Shown piece after piece: positions 27,501 through 36,322 of a DNA stretch of 64,000 bases. Each line of letters opens with the position of its first letter. Positions within the stretch are counted from its first letter, which is position 1. The notes beneath the pieces are model-generated. The model made no database searches. It had not been told where the DNA came from and saw only the letters and a program-made list of their open reading frames with translations. This stretch comes from Novosphingobium mathurense (GTDB taxonomy: Bacteria > Pseudomonadota > Alphaproteobacteria > Sphingomonadales > Sphingomonadaceae): NCBI RefSeq assembly GCF_900168325.1, contig NZ_FVZE01000005.1, positions 186,001-250,000 of the forward strand, given 5' to 3'. Made by a program: the position numbers and the translations under genes.

Positions 27501-28694
27501 CTATTGGAGCGCAGCCGCATCCGGAACGCTTGTTGCCGGAACCGGCGAAATTGTGGCGTAGGCGCGTTCAAGGCGCCGGGCGAAGGCCGCCGGACCATAG
27601 AGCTCGCGGGCCCGTGTCGCGGCATTCGTACCCAGTCGTGCGCGAAGCCCACCGTCCCGGATCAGGACACGCAATCCATCGCAAATGGCCTGCGGATCGG
27701 GCCGGGCGAGCACGGCGCACTCGGAGTCGAGAACCTGACTGTGGCTGAGGATATCGGTGGCCAGAATGGCCCGGCCCGATGCCATGTAGCCATAGACCTT
27801 CATTGGCGTGTTGACGCCCTTGAGACGCGGCGAGCACAGGATGTCGGCCTGCGCGAGATAAGCTCCCAGCGCGTCGAGGTTGCGCTGACCGAGGAATCGC
27901 ACGCGCTCGGCAATCTTCAGGCCGCTCGTCTTCGCACGGTGGCCTGAGACCATTTCCGGCGTGCCGCCGATGACCGCCAGGTTGCAGGCTTCCTCGGGGG
28001 GCAGCCGACGAAAGGCTTCCAGCAGCAGGTCGATCCCCTGATAGCGCTCCAGATTGCCGACGTAGAGCGCGAGGGGGGCAGGCGTAACGAATAGGGTGCG
28101 CAGGTCCTCGATCTCGCACCCATCCGGCGCGTCCGGCGCAAAGGCGACGTCGGGGAGGAGGTGGACTTTTGCCGCGGAGGTCGCCTTCTCGGCCCGCTCG
28201 GCAATGGCCTGACAGACCGGCAGGATGAGATCGGCGCGGCGGATCGCCTGGCGCTCGAACCACTGCAGCGGCGGTAGCAGGACGCGGGCGGCTGGCCACT
28301 TTTCCGCGATCTGGTCGGGCATCAGCGAGTCCATGTCGTAGACGACCCTGAACTTGCCGGCTGCGCGGCAGGCAAGGGCGATGAACACGGCCTCTTCCAC
28401 GGCATGGACGACATCGTAGTCGCCTTGCCGCACCTGTCGCAGGGCCGCTGCCGCCAGCCACGCATCGCAAACCAGCTTCTTGGCGGAGAAGCCGATGGGC
28501 ACATTGCTGATGCCGAAGCCGGGCCGGATGCGCAGGATCCGCGCGCCGGGGATCTCCACTTCGGCGCCCTCGTGGTAGGTCAGGAGGTCGACCTCATGCC
28601 CCTGTTCGCACAGGACGGTGACGGCCTGGCGCACGGCGATCGGCGTGCCGCGTTCGACAAAGAAGGGGTGGGGTGCGAGGAACAGGATCCTCAT
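27501..28694 (-). CDS. GT4 family glycosyltransferase
   Basis: 397-residue GT-B enzyme. RILFLAPHPFFVERGTPIAV opens the acceptor domain; VHAVEEAVFIALACRAAG, VYDMDSLMPDQI and LYVGNLERYQGIDLLLEAF follow; SPRLKGVNTPMKVYGYMASG marks the donor site, where the usual EX7E is replaced by K-rich residues (a KVYGYMA variant seen in GT4 subgroups). Its ATG overlaps the stop of the unknown HxH-protein gene as ATGA, making it the last of five coupled genes (32509-27501). Confidence 0.88.
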   Translation of the reverse strand: MRILFLAPHPFFVERGTPIAVRQAVTVLCEQGHEVDLLTYHEGAEVEIPGARILRIRPGFGISNVPIGFSAKKLVCDAWLAAAALRQVRQGDYDVVHAVEEAVFIALACRAAGKFRVVYDMDSLMPDQIAEKWPAARVLLPPLQWFERQAIRRADLILPVCQAIAERAEKATSAAKVHLLPDVAFAPDAPDGCEIEDLRTLFVTPAPLALYVGNLERYQGIDLLLEAFRRLPPEEACNLAVIGGTPEMVSGHRAKTSGLKIAERVRFLGQRNLDALGAYLAQADILCSPRLKGVNTPMKVYGYMASGRAILATDILSHSQVLDSECAVLARPDPQAICDGLRVLIRDGGLRARLGTNAATRARELYGPAAFARRLERAYATISPVPATSVPDAAALQ

Positions 28695-29452
28695 CGCGCT
28701 GCCTTGCGGGGGGCGAGGCGCAGGCGTGTCTGGTCACGCAGGAACCGCATGGGGGAGGCGAGGCTGCCGTAAGGCGTCAGCTCCGTCGCGGGATCGCGCA
28801 GGGCCTCCAGCAATGCCTCTGCCGGGCGTTCGGCCGGAAGGGTGCCGTCGAGGAAGAAGCCGAAGCGCCCGATGGTCCCGCTCGATCCTGGCAGGGGGAG
28901 GGGGTCGGACCCGGCGAGTACGCGCCTCTTTCCGGAAAAGCGCGCAACCTTCCAGAAGCCGGGACGTCCGCCGTTGTCGCCGAGCAGGAGCGCGTGGTCG
29001 TCCTGCAGCAGGCGATCGACGAGGCGGCCGCGCGCGCCGAGCCACTTGCCCACGCCCCAGGGCAGGACCGGTAAGGCCCGTGCGGCATGGATGGCCGCGA
29101 CGATCTCGCCCGCAGGTTTGCGTTCCAGCGCCATGGCGGAAGAGAAGCCCAGGCCGAGAACTTCCAGCCCCTCGGCACTGACGATCTGCCGCCCGGCGAC
29201 GACAAGCAGGCGGCGGCCTTCGTCGAGCCAGAGCGAATGCGCTTCCCCGGTCTGCACCAGCCTGCCCCGCAAGTGCCGGAATACGGCGAAGCCCTCGCGC
29301 TCGACCAGCATGCATACGCCCGTCTGCGCTTGCGGTGCCGCCTGTGCGAAGTTCCGCGCGGCGGCTTCGAGCGCGGAGAGGGCATCGCCCTCGTCATGGA
29401 GGTGGACGTGGGCGTCCACGGCGATGCGATGGGGCGCCGATGGTCGGGTCAT
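28691..29452 (-). CDS. unknown protein with HxH motif, possible metal-dependent hydrolase
   Basis: 253 residues; I do not recognise a named family. The N-terminus IAVDAHVHLHDEGDA resembles the first metal-binding strand (HxH) of amidohydrolase or PHP-type TIM barrels, and LLLGDNGGRP and VLAGSDPLPLPGS further on resemble later strands of such folds (a GSD motif often binds the last metal). Additional metal-ligand histidines are not obvious, so activity is uncertain. It is locked between the GlpD-like oxidoreductase and the GT4 genes by ATGA overlaps on both sides, so it should work in the same pathway. Confidence 0.7.
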   Translation of the reverse strand: MTRPSAPHRIAVDAHVHLHDEGDALSALEAAARNFAQAAPQAQTGVCMLVEREGFAVFRHLRGRLVQTGEAHSLWLDEGRRLLVVAGRQIVSAEGLEVLGLGFSSAMALERKPAGEIVAAIHAARALPVLPWGVGKWLGARGRLVDRLLQDDHALLLGDNGGRPGFWKVARFSGKRRVLAGSDPLPLPGSSGTIGRFGFFLDGTLPAERPAEALLEALRDPATELTPYGSLASPMRFLRDQTRLRLAPRKAAR

Positions 29453-30585
29453 GCCGCGCGCCGCGCCTCTTCCGGCCAGAGCCGCTGTGCGGCATCGATG
29501 CTGAGCAGGGGCGCGGTCGTGAGCTTCGAGCCGAGGACATGGCACAGGCCTGCTGGGCCCGGCGCCGAGATCGTGTCGGCGGCGCTCAGGGTCCGGCCGG
29601 TCCCGTCGGTATCGGGGAGCAGTCCGGGCATCACCGCGCGCACGCCTGCTTCGGCAATGCCGTAGCCCGGCAGCGCCCTGTCCAGCACTTCGAGGAAGGC
29701 GTCGATATCGGCAGGCATGACTTCCGGTTCGCGCGCGCCGGGGGCTGGGCGATAGTAAGTGCCGGCAAAGGTGCCGCCCTCGTACGGACGCAGGAAATAG
29801 CTGCGGCCCTTGCCCGGCGTTTCGGATACCGCCAGCGCGGCATCGCCCGGGAAGGGCATGTCGAGCACGAGATTGAAGGCGAGCGCCGCCGTGCTGGCGG
29901 CCTGTGGCTCCTGCGGCCAGCGCGAGGACCACGATCCGGCGCAGATCGCCACGCGGGGCGTTGCGATTTCCTGCACGGTCCCATCGGCGCGGGTGACCTT
30001 GAGGCCCGCAATGCGGTTGTCGGCAACGATCAGGTCGCCCGCCACGGTCTCCTCCAGCAGCGACGCCCCGCTAGCGCCGGCATCGGCAAGGATCGTGCGC
30101 AGCAGCGTTTCCATGTCGTCCGTCACCAGATCGTGCCACAAGGCCGCACCCACGAGATGGCGTCGGGGCAGGTCATAGGCCCTGGCGATCTCCTCTGCCC
30201 CGAGAAGCTGCAGCCCGGGCAGTCGGCGCGCAAGGCCGGTGCCGCGATAGAGGCAGGCTTCCAGCGCCGACGCGGCGCGAAATGCCATCGGTGAGCGCAT
30301 GGTATGGCGATAGAGCGGCATTGCACAGGCCAGCGGACGGACGTGATCGGGGTAATTGTCGAGAAACCACGCCTGCGCCTGCCGGGAGCGTCGCCAGCGC
30401 CCGATGCTCAGGCCCTGCAGGTAGCGCAGGCCGCCATGGATGATGCCGTAGCTGTTGCCCGTCGCACCGCTGCCAACCTTGCCGCGTTCCACCACGAGCG
30501 GCGTCAGCCCGGAACGCGCGGCGGCAAGCGCCATCGTTGCTCCCTGCATTCCGGCTCCGACAATCACGACATCGGGTTGATGCAT
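29449..30585 (-). CDS. GlpD-like FAD-dependent oxidoreductase (DAO family), short form
   Basis: 378 residues. The FAD-binding motif is DVVIVGAGMQGATMALAAA; GNSYGIIHGGLRYLQG and PLACAMPLYRHTM closely follow the pattern of aerobic glycerol-3-phosphate dehydrogenase (SxxLIHGGxRYL, VxPLxxxxP), and the C-terminal GSKLTTAPLLSIDAAQ matches the GKLTTYR-AxDA region. Characterised GlpD proteins are near 500 residues, so the C-terminal helical domain is missing. The substrate may be a polyol phosphate, an amino acid or a lipid-linked sugar; the setting in a glycosyltransferase operon points to a biosynthetic role. TGATG overlap with the upstream GT2 gene. Confidence 0.82.
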   Translation of the reverse strand: MHQPDVVIVGAGMQGATMALAAARSGLTPLVVERGKVGSGATGNSYGIIHGGLRYLQGLSIGRWRRSRQAQAWFLDNYPDHVRPLACAMPLYRHTMRSPMAFRAASALEACLYRGTGLARRLPGLQLLGAEEIARAYDLPRRHLVGAALWHDLVTDDMETLLRTILADAGASGASLLEETVAGDLIVADNRIAGLKVTRADGTVQEIATPRVAICAGSWSSRWPQEPQAASTAALAFNLVLDMPFPGDAALAVSETPGKGRSYFLRPYEGGTFAGTYYRPAPGAREPEVMPADIDAFLEVLDRALPGYGIAEAGVRAVMPGLLPDTDGTGRTLSAADTISAPGPAGLCHVLGSKLTTAPLLSIDAAQRLWPEEARRAA

Positions 30586-31553
30586 CAAGCCTCGTCCGGG
30601 TGGGTCACGATCTTCTCTATCTTGTAGGCGCTGCGGCTGGGATTGCGAGTGAAGATGATGATTTCGGCGATCAGGCCAACGGCCGCGATCTGGATGCCGA
30701 GCACGATCATCAGCACGGTGAGCAGCAGGGCCGGGCGGTCGGCCAGTTCCATGCCTGCGGTCTGCCGCTGGATGAGGATGTAGATGCCCATGGCGACGCC
30801 GATGGCGATGCATCCCGCGCCTACCGATCCGAAGAAGCGGAACGGCTTGCGCATGAAGCGGGTCAGGAAGCCCAGCGCGATGAGATCGAGAAACACGCTG
30901 AAATAGGTGATCGCGCGGTGCATGCGGATCTTCTGGTCCGAACGCGACTGGGGCATGCAGACCTGTTCGACCTTGTAGCCCAAGCCTTCGGCCAGCAGCG
31001 GCAGGAACGGGTGCTGCTCATGGTGCACCTGCAGGTCGTCGAAGACGCGGCGGCGGAAGGCGCGCACGACGCAGCCGGGATCCTTGAAGCGCGATCCGGC
31101 CATGCGGGCGAGGGCTTCGAAGCTCCAGCCGCGCAGGCGGCTGAGCACGTTGTCGGTGCTGCGGTCGCGATAGGCTGAGACGACGTCCGCGTTCTCCAGC
31201 TTGTCGAGCAGGGTCGGCAGGCTTTCAGGCGCGGTCTGCAGGTACGCCGGTAGGATCAGGATGGTCTCGCCGCGGGCGTGGCGCACTCCTTCCAGCAGGC
31301 AGGCGACCTGGCCGAAGGGCCGGTTGAAGCGCACGATGTTGAGCGGGAACCCGCGATCGCCGACCGCGGCCAGTTCCTCGGCATAGTCCTCGAAGGGGCC
31401 GTCGAGGACGTAGATGAACTCGAACGACTTGTTCGTCCGCATCAGCACGTCGTGATAAGCCCGCCATACGGCCTCGGCCGGTTCCGTGCGGTCGATCACC
31501 GGGATGATGACGGAGATGTCGATGGTGAGATCGGGCGGGGCCATCGTGTTCAT
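30585..31553 (-). CDS. membrane-anchored GT2 (DPM/ArnC-like) glycosyltransferase
   Basis: 322 residues with a GT-A domain (ISVIIPVIDRTEPAEAVW, FGQVACLLEGVRHARGE) and two C-terminal membrane spans near 235-300, the layout of polyprenyl-phosphate glycosyltransferases. The usual DxD is degenerate: the expected metal position reads LILPAYLQTAPE, so the aspartates of MDGDLQ found in its neighbour are absent. It may be catalytically altered or a partner subunit of the adjacent GT2. Overlaps upstream as ATGA and downstream as TGATG. Confidence 0.82.
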   Translation of the reverse strand: MNTMAPPDLTIDISVIIPVIDRTEPAEAVWRAYHDVLMRTNKSFEFIYVLDGPFEDYAEELAAVGDRGFPLNIVRFNRPFGQVACLLEGVRHARGETILILPAYLQTAPESLPTLLDKLENADVVSAYRDRSTDNVLSRLRGWSFEALARMAGSRFKDPGCVVRAFRRRVFDDLQVHHEQHPFLPLLAEGLGYKVEQVCMPQSRSDQKIRMHRAITYFSVFLDLIALGFLTRFMRKPFRFFGSVGAGCIAIGVAMGIYILIQRQTAGMELADRPALLLTVLMIVLGIQIAAVGLIAEIIIFTRNPSRSAYKIEKIVTHPDEA

Positions 31554-32509
31554 AGTTCCTCCTGCGGGGCAGGGTTGAGCAGCTTGAGCCGCGACGAGAG
31601 TTTGGCTGCGATCACGGCATATCTGCCCACGTTGGGTTCGACTGCGGCGAAAAGCCCTCCGGCCAGGCCCCAGACGACAAGGAACAGGGTGAGCGAGAAG
31701 AGCACCATGGCGATGCCGCCGGCCACGACAAGGCTCTTCGGCTGGCCGAATATCACGTAGCCGAAGGCCAGCAGGTCGAGCAGCAACGACAGGCCCACGA
31801 CTTTCAGGTGCCAGGTCAGCGGCGCACGGGCGTAGCTGAGCAGTACGCGGATCGTGACGATGTCCAGCATCACTTTCTGGATGCGCGAGAAGCCGTACTT
31901 CGAAACACCGAATTGCCGCGGGCGGTGGTTGACTTCCAGCTCTACCAGGCGCGCGCCCGCGAGTTGTGAAAGGGCTGGAATGAAGCGGTGCATCTCGCCA
32001 TACATGGGAATTCCCTTGATCAGCTCCGCCCTGTAGGCCTTGAGCGAGCAGCCGCTGTCACGCACGGCGATGCCCATGATGTAGGTCATGATGCGATTGG
32101 CGATCTTGGAAATGAAGACGCGGGCGCCACCGTCCTTGCGCTTGCGCCGCCAGCCGATTGCGATGTCGTAGCCTTCCTCGATCCTTTCGAGCAGGCGGGG
32201 GATGTCTTCGGGATCGTTCTGGAGGTCGCCGTCCATCGTCACCAGCACGTCCCCGCGCGCGACTTCGACGCCCGCTGCCATGGCGGCGGTCTGGCCGTAG
32301 TTGCGACGGAACTTGACGACGCGCACGCGCGGGTCGCGCTCAACCAGAGCGGCGGCGCGTTCGTATGTCCGGTCCTTGCTGCCGTCGTCGACCAACACCA
32401 GCTCGAAATCGAAATCCCGGCCGCTCAATGCGTGATCGACCGCCCGATAGAGCGGTTCGACGTTCTCCTCTTCGTCGTACACCGGCACGATGACGGAGAT
32501 TAGAGCCAT
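31550..32509 (-). CDS. polyprenyl-phosphate glycosyltransferase-like GT2 (DPM1/ArnC family)
   Basis: 319 residues. Family landmarks are ISVIVPVYDEEENVEPLYRA, VLVDDGSKDRTYE, RNYGQTAAMAAGVEVARG and the metal motif MDGDLQNDPEDI, followed by two membrane spans near 230-290. Such enzymes move a sugar from a nucleotide to undecaprenyl phosphate, giving a donor for modification outside the membrane. First gene of the five-gene coupled operon; its promoter must lie in the AT-rich gap at 32510-33001. The next gene is a divergent paralogue that has lost the DxD. Confidence 0.9.
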   Translation of the reverse strand: MALISVIVPVYDEEENVEPLYRAVDHALSGRDFDFELVLVDDGSKDRTYERAAALVERDPRVRVVKFRRNYGQTAAMAAGVEVARGDVLVTMDGDLQNDPEDIPRLLERIEEGYDIAIGWRRKRKDGGARVFISKIANRIMTYIMGIAVRDSGCSLKAYRAELIKGIPMYGEMHRFIPALSQLAGARLVELEVNHRPRQFGVSKYGFSRIQKVMLDIVTIRVLLSYARAPLTWHLKVVGLSLLLDLLAFGYVIFGQPKSLVVAGGIAMVLFSLTLFLVVWGLAGGLFAAVEPNVGRYAVIAAKLSSRLKLLNPAPQEEL

Positions 32510-33001
32510 GCGTTACCCCCACCAATACTCGAAACAGCGAATAACTTGCGACCCGAGTTGGTATTTGCGTATGGCTAACGAACAATTGTGTTGTTCTGAC
32601 TTCTTCAAACCTACGTAACGATATATACCCTGAGAGATGTAATAGCCATATTCGGGTTATTCTATGCTTGCGACGTATGTTGATTGTGAAAAGCGTAGTA
32701 TTAACATTATATAATTAATCGTGATCTAGCGATTTTATAAAGAACGTTTTCGGTATGATCGCTGATGATGTGAAGTCATTCTATATCGTAGGAATTTTAG
32801 TCCTGTCAATTAATCCACAAGGCTATGTCGGCGTCTCGAAATTGCCCGACGAGGGTCGATCCGGGCATGCGAAGATTATGCCCGGAGTGAGGATCAGCGC
32901 ATTCATCAATTAGCCAACTCCGGTCGCAGGAAAGGTGGCCGTGGCGGTTGGCACCGGGGAATTCTTGCAGGCTCGGCCTCGCCGCCGGCCAGTGCAGATC
33001 C
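32510..33001. other. AT-rich non-coding gap
   Basis: About 490 bases, clearly lower in GC than the flanks between roughly 32560 and 32810. No gene or RNA was recognised. Visible elements are the inverted repeat GAACAA-TTGTG-TTGTTC at 32580-32596, about 70 bases upstream of the GT2 operon start, and several AT boxes such as TATATA and TTATATAATTAAT (32706-32718). It must hold the promoter of the five-gene operon and the 3' region of the flippase gene. Confidence 0.5.
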
Positions 33002-34267
33002 CTACTCGACGAAACCGCGCGTCAACGCTCGCCGGGCCAGCAATGCCGGCGCAATCGTGCTGAGGAGGCAGCCGGCCGCGCTTCCGCTGATCAGGCCGGC
33101 GAGGCCCCATTGCGCCCCGATCCAGGCGCCCAGCAGGCAAGTGGCAATCGTCAGCCAGTTCATCCAGCTTAGCTTGCGGATTTCCTCGGCGGTGCCGCAG
33201 GCGACCACGGCCGCGCGCGGCAGGCCCTCGATCAGCTTCGCGGCACCGTTGAGGCAGGCCATGAGAACCAGCAGTCGATCAAGTTCATAGCGCCCGCCGG
33301 TGAAGATGGTGGCGACGAGGGGCGCAAGCATGACGACGACAATGGTGGCGAGCACCATGGTCACCCCCAGCGACCGGGTTTCCTGTGCGAATAATGCAAA
33401 GCGGTCTGCCCGCTGCGATGCGGCGCGCAGTCGGGGCGTCAGGGCAAAGCTGGATCCGGATCGCAGCAGGCGGAACGGGAAAATCGCGACCGATGCGACC
33501 ACTGCGAACATGGCGAGCGCGCGGTAGTCCAGCGCCTGCGGGATGACGAAGCGCTCGATCTGGACGAGAACCGATCCCGCTCCGGCCGTCACCATCAGCG
33601 AAAAGGCTTCGCCGCGCGGCACCCGGTCGGGCTTCTCGTCGCCAAGGCCGCAAAAGCGAATGAAGGCGTACCAGCTCAGGGCCGCCGCCAAGGCGCAGCC
33701 TGCGGCAAGGATCAGCAGGACCGGCAGGTCCGATCCCAGCCTAAGGACAAGGCCCAGCCCGCCGGCCAGCAGCAGCGCCCAACTGGCGACGTTCGTGGCC
33801 ACGAGCGGAACGGCGGTCCAGTCGTGACGGCGCAGACCCATGCTGGCCGCCATTGCGAGGCCTCCGCCCACGATCGCCGCGCCCAGCAGTAATCCGGACA
33901 GGGCCGGGAGGTCATAGAACTGCACGGTGCCGATCGTGGCAATCGCGGCAATGCCGCTGCATGAAAGGAATGCGCGCAACAGCAGGCGAGCGCCCGGATC
34001 CAGCCGGCGGCGCAGCAGCACCTGATCCAGCCCGAGCGGAGCAAGCCAGATGAACACGTTGTAGACCGCGATCGACAGGGAGAGCTGTCCGAACGCGGCA
34101 GGGGGCAGGACGCCTGCCAACAACAGGTTGCCGAAAGTGAATGCGGCCCCGGCGAAGGCGAAGCCGAGACTGGCGAGCAGAGACCGGGAGCGCAGCAGCG
34201 AATGGATCATTCCGCGCGCCCGTGCATGGCCGGAGCGGGGAGCAGGACCTTCGTTCGGGATCGTCAT
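33002..34267 (-). CDS. second Wzx-like polysaccharide flippase
   Basis: About 421 residues with 12 or so hydrophobic helices (first near SLGFAFAGAAFTFGNLLLAG, family-like VLPPAAFGQLSLSIAVY). This is the MOP-superfamily layout of O-antigen/teichoic flippases. Divergent from the flippase at 4665-6191, so probably serves another substrate. The ATG at 34267 overlaps the SDR stop as ATGA; an internal ATG at 34210 would drop a basic arm. Last gene of an operon with an SDR and a methyltransferase. Confidence 0.85.
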   Translation of the reverse strand: MTIPNEGPAPRSGHARARGMIHSLLRSRSLLASLGFAFAGAAFTFGNLLLAGVLPPAAFGQLSLSIAVYNVFIWLAPLGLDQVLLRRRLDPGARLLLRAFLSCSGIAAIATIGTVQFYDLPALSGLLLGAAIVGGGLAMAASMGLRRHDWTAVPLVATNVASWALLLAGGLGLVLRLGSDLPVLLILAAGCALAAALSWYAFIRFCGLGDEKPDRVPRGEAFSLMVTAGAGSVLVQIERFVIPQALDYRALAMFAVVASVAIFPFRLLRSGSSFALTPRLRAASQRADRFALFAQETRSLGVTMVLATIVVVMLAPLVATIFTGGRYELDRLLVLMACLNGAAKLIEGLPRAAVVACGTAEEIRKLSWMNWLTIATCLLGAWIGAQWGLAGLISGSAAGCLLSTIAPALLARRALTRGFVE

Positions 34268-35256
34268 CGCGGGGGCAGAAGCCCGGTCTCCCGGTACCAT
34301 GCAACCGTGCGCCTGAAGCCCTCGTCGATGTCGATCTGGGGCCGGTAACCCATGAGGCGTTCCGCCTTGGCGCTGGTGAAGGCCCGGTTGTGCTTGAAGA
34401 AGGTCAGGCGGCGGCGATGGAGCGGTGGCTCGACGCCCAGCGGCATGCAGATTGCTTCTACCAGTCGGGCCAGTTGGTGCATGGCCTTGTAGGGAATGTG
34501 CAGGGCAGGAGGCTTGCGTCCAATCGCCCGCGCCGCCGCTCCCACGTAGTCGCGCAAAGGCAGGAAGCGCGGACCGCCGATGATGAAAGTCTCGCCCGGG
34601 GCCTGCTCGCTGTCCATGGCAAGGACGAAACCTTCGACGAGGTCATCGATGTAGACCGGGTGAAAGTTGGCCGACCCGTCGCCGACGAAGAAGAAGGTCC
34701 CGCGCTGGACCATCCGGAACATCTTGAGCATGCGCGTATCGCCCGGGCCGTAGATGCCGCAGGGTCGGATGATCACGATTTCCAACCCGCCGCGCCCCAT
34801 TTCCTCGCGGCAGAAGGCTTCGGACAGCAGCTTGCTTTCCTGGTACGGGTCGCGCGGGCTGAACGGCGCGGTTTCGTCCGAGGGACTGTCATCGACACTG
34901 CCATGCACGCCGATGGTCGAGCAATCGACGAACCGGCGCACGCCGGCGGCCCGACAGGCTGCGACCAGGGACCTGGTGCCTTCGAAATTGACGGCGACGA
35001 ATTCCTCCGGGCTGCCTTCCTTGCGGTACATGGCGGCAATGTGAAAGACCGTGTCGCAGCCCTCGACAAGGCGGGCGAGCGCGGTTTCATCCTGCAGGTC
35101 GCCTTCGATGCGCAGGATGCCGGGATGGTCGGGCAGGGTGGAGCCGGGCCGCGCAAGGGCGCGCACCCGCAGGCCGTCCCGAGCGAGGCGCAGGGCGAGT
35201 GCCTTGCCGGTGAAGCCGGTTGCGCCAGTGACGGCGACGGTACGGGGATCGCTCAT
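34264..35256 (-). CDS. NAD-dependent epimerase/dehydratase family protein (extended SDR)
   Basis: 330 residues. TVAVTGATGFTGKALALRLA is the NAD(P) loop, VDCSTIGVHG carries the catalytic S/T and DPYQESKLLSE the YxxxK pair; GDGSANFHPVYIDDLVEG is an extended-SDR substrate segment. It resembles the 3-beta-HSD/HpnA-like group rather than GalE, so the substrate could be a nucleotide sugar or an isoprenoid-linked sugar. Sits between the methyltransferase and flippase genes with start-stop overlaps on both sides. Confidence 0.85.
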   Translation of the reverse strand: MSDPRTVAVTGATGFTGKALALRLARDGLRVRALARPGSTLPDHPGILRIEGDLQDETALARLVEGCDTVFHIAAMYRKEGSPEEFVAVNFEGTRSLVAACRAAGVRRFVDCSTIGVHGSVDDSPSDETAPFSPRDPYQESKLLSEAFCREEMGRGGLEIVIIRPCGIYGPGDTRMLKMFRMVQRGTFFFVGDGSANFHPVYIDDLVEGFVLAMDSEQAPGETFIIGGPRFLPLRDYVGAAARAIGRKPPALHIPYKAMHQLARLVEAICMPLGVEPPLHRRRLTFFKHNRAFTSAKAERLMGYRPQIDIDEGFRRTVAWYRETGLLPPR

Positions 35257-36011
35257 CAATCCTCGCGATCGAACCGGGCGAGCACCGGATTGCCGACGAG
35301 GCCGGTCAGGCCCGCCTTTCGCATCAGACCTTCGGCCTGCTGCGTCAACGTCGCCTTGGGCAGGGCGCGGTGCAGGGCCATGGGCAGGACGAACTGCCGC
35401 CACTCACGGGTCTGCCTGAAGCCATGGCTGGCAAAGGCCTTGCGCACCTCTCCCCCGAAGAAGCTGCGGTAGGTGCGTGTGTTCTTCTCGATCCGCTTCT
35501 TCAGCGGAAAGGTGAGCAGCGATAGCGCGTTGACGCTGGAATAGACCGGAAAGTCGATGATCACCGTCTTGTCTGCGACCCGGCAAAGCTCGGCGACGAG
35601 GCGCGGCCAGTCGTCGATATGGGCCATCAGCCGCACGCTCGTGACGACATCGAACTTCCGGTCCGCGAATGGCATCTGCAGCAGGTCGCAGGCCACGAAA
35701 TCGATGGCGGGCGCGCCGTCATGGCGTGCGAGCCGCATCCCGCAGCTGGCATCGCTTCCCGCGACCGTTACGCGATATCCGGCGGATGCCAGTGGAGGAG
35801 CCAGTTGGGCATGGCCGCCGCCAACGTCGAGGACGGTCGATGCGGGCGGAACGGGCGGCTGTTCCAGTAGCGAAAAGAGGCCCCGTTCCTGTACGCCGAG
35901 CAGGTATTCGCCCACCTTGCCGCGGAACCGGGAGGCATAGCCATCGGAGGAGGTCTCGATGTCGGGCGGCTCGCCGACATGGGCAACGAGACCTGCAACT
36001 GCCTTGTTCAT
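35256..36011 (-). CDS. class I SAM-dependent methyltransferase
   Basis: 251 residues. Motif I reads STVLDVGGGHAQLAPPLASA, motif II region VTVAGSDASCGMRLA, motif IV ACDLLQMPFADRKFDVVTS. The C-terminal part (LTFPLKKRIEKNTRTYRSFF) is basic and may bind lipid-linked or membrane-near acceptors. First of three coupled minus-strand genes with the SDR and flippase, so probably methylates the sugar or lipid made there. The ATG at 36011 is chosen over 36074, which adds an unrelated polar extension. Confidence 0.85.
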   Translation of the reverse strand: MNKAVAGLVAHVGEPPDIETSSDGYASRFRGKVGEYLLGVQERGLFSLLEQPPVPPASTVLDVGGGHAQLAPPLASAGYRVTVAGSDASCGMRLARHDGAPAIDFVACDLLQMPFADRKFDVVTSVRLMAHIDDWPRLVAELCRVADKTVIIDFPVYSSVNALSLLTFPLKKRIEKNTRTYRSFFGGEVRKAFASHGFRQTREWRQFVLPMALHRALPKATLTQQAEGLMRKAGLTGLVGNPVLARFDRED

Positions 36012-36322
36012 CACGGTGTTATCCGATTGCGGGAGAGAAGACCTGCGATCTTGGTGACCCATGCGCGAGGGCATTCAATCAGACGGCTCGCGGATTGGCA
36101 ATCTTGCAACACGCGGTACTACGTTTGGGTACAAGCAACGGATTTGCAAGCAATAGTCGTCGGCAATTGCGGTGGGACCGGGCCAGGTCGCGGCAGGCCG
36201 CTTCGGCGCGGTTCGTCGAAATCATGCTGACGCCGGACGGGAAAACGGTTTCGTCGCAAGCTGTTTGAGGTTATTCGCTCCTGCACAAGCGCATTGAGTC
36301 CGAAGAGGAATTGATAGCTGTG
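36012..36322. other. divergent intergenic region
   Basis: About 310 bases between the methyltransferase operon and the small membrane protein gene. It should contain promoters for both directions. I see no convincing promoter boxes, repeats or RNA genes; GAGG at 36305 is the likely ribosome binding site for the downstream gene. Confidence 0.45.

Noticed and set aside
28691..29932. Longer start for the HxH protein (413 codons)
   Set aside because: The extra part overlaps the FAD oxidoreductase gene; the ATGA at 29452 with the motif VDAHVHLH right after fits a normal start.
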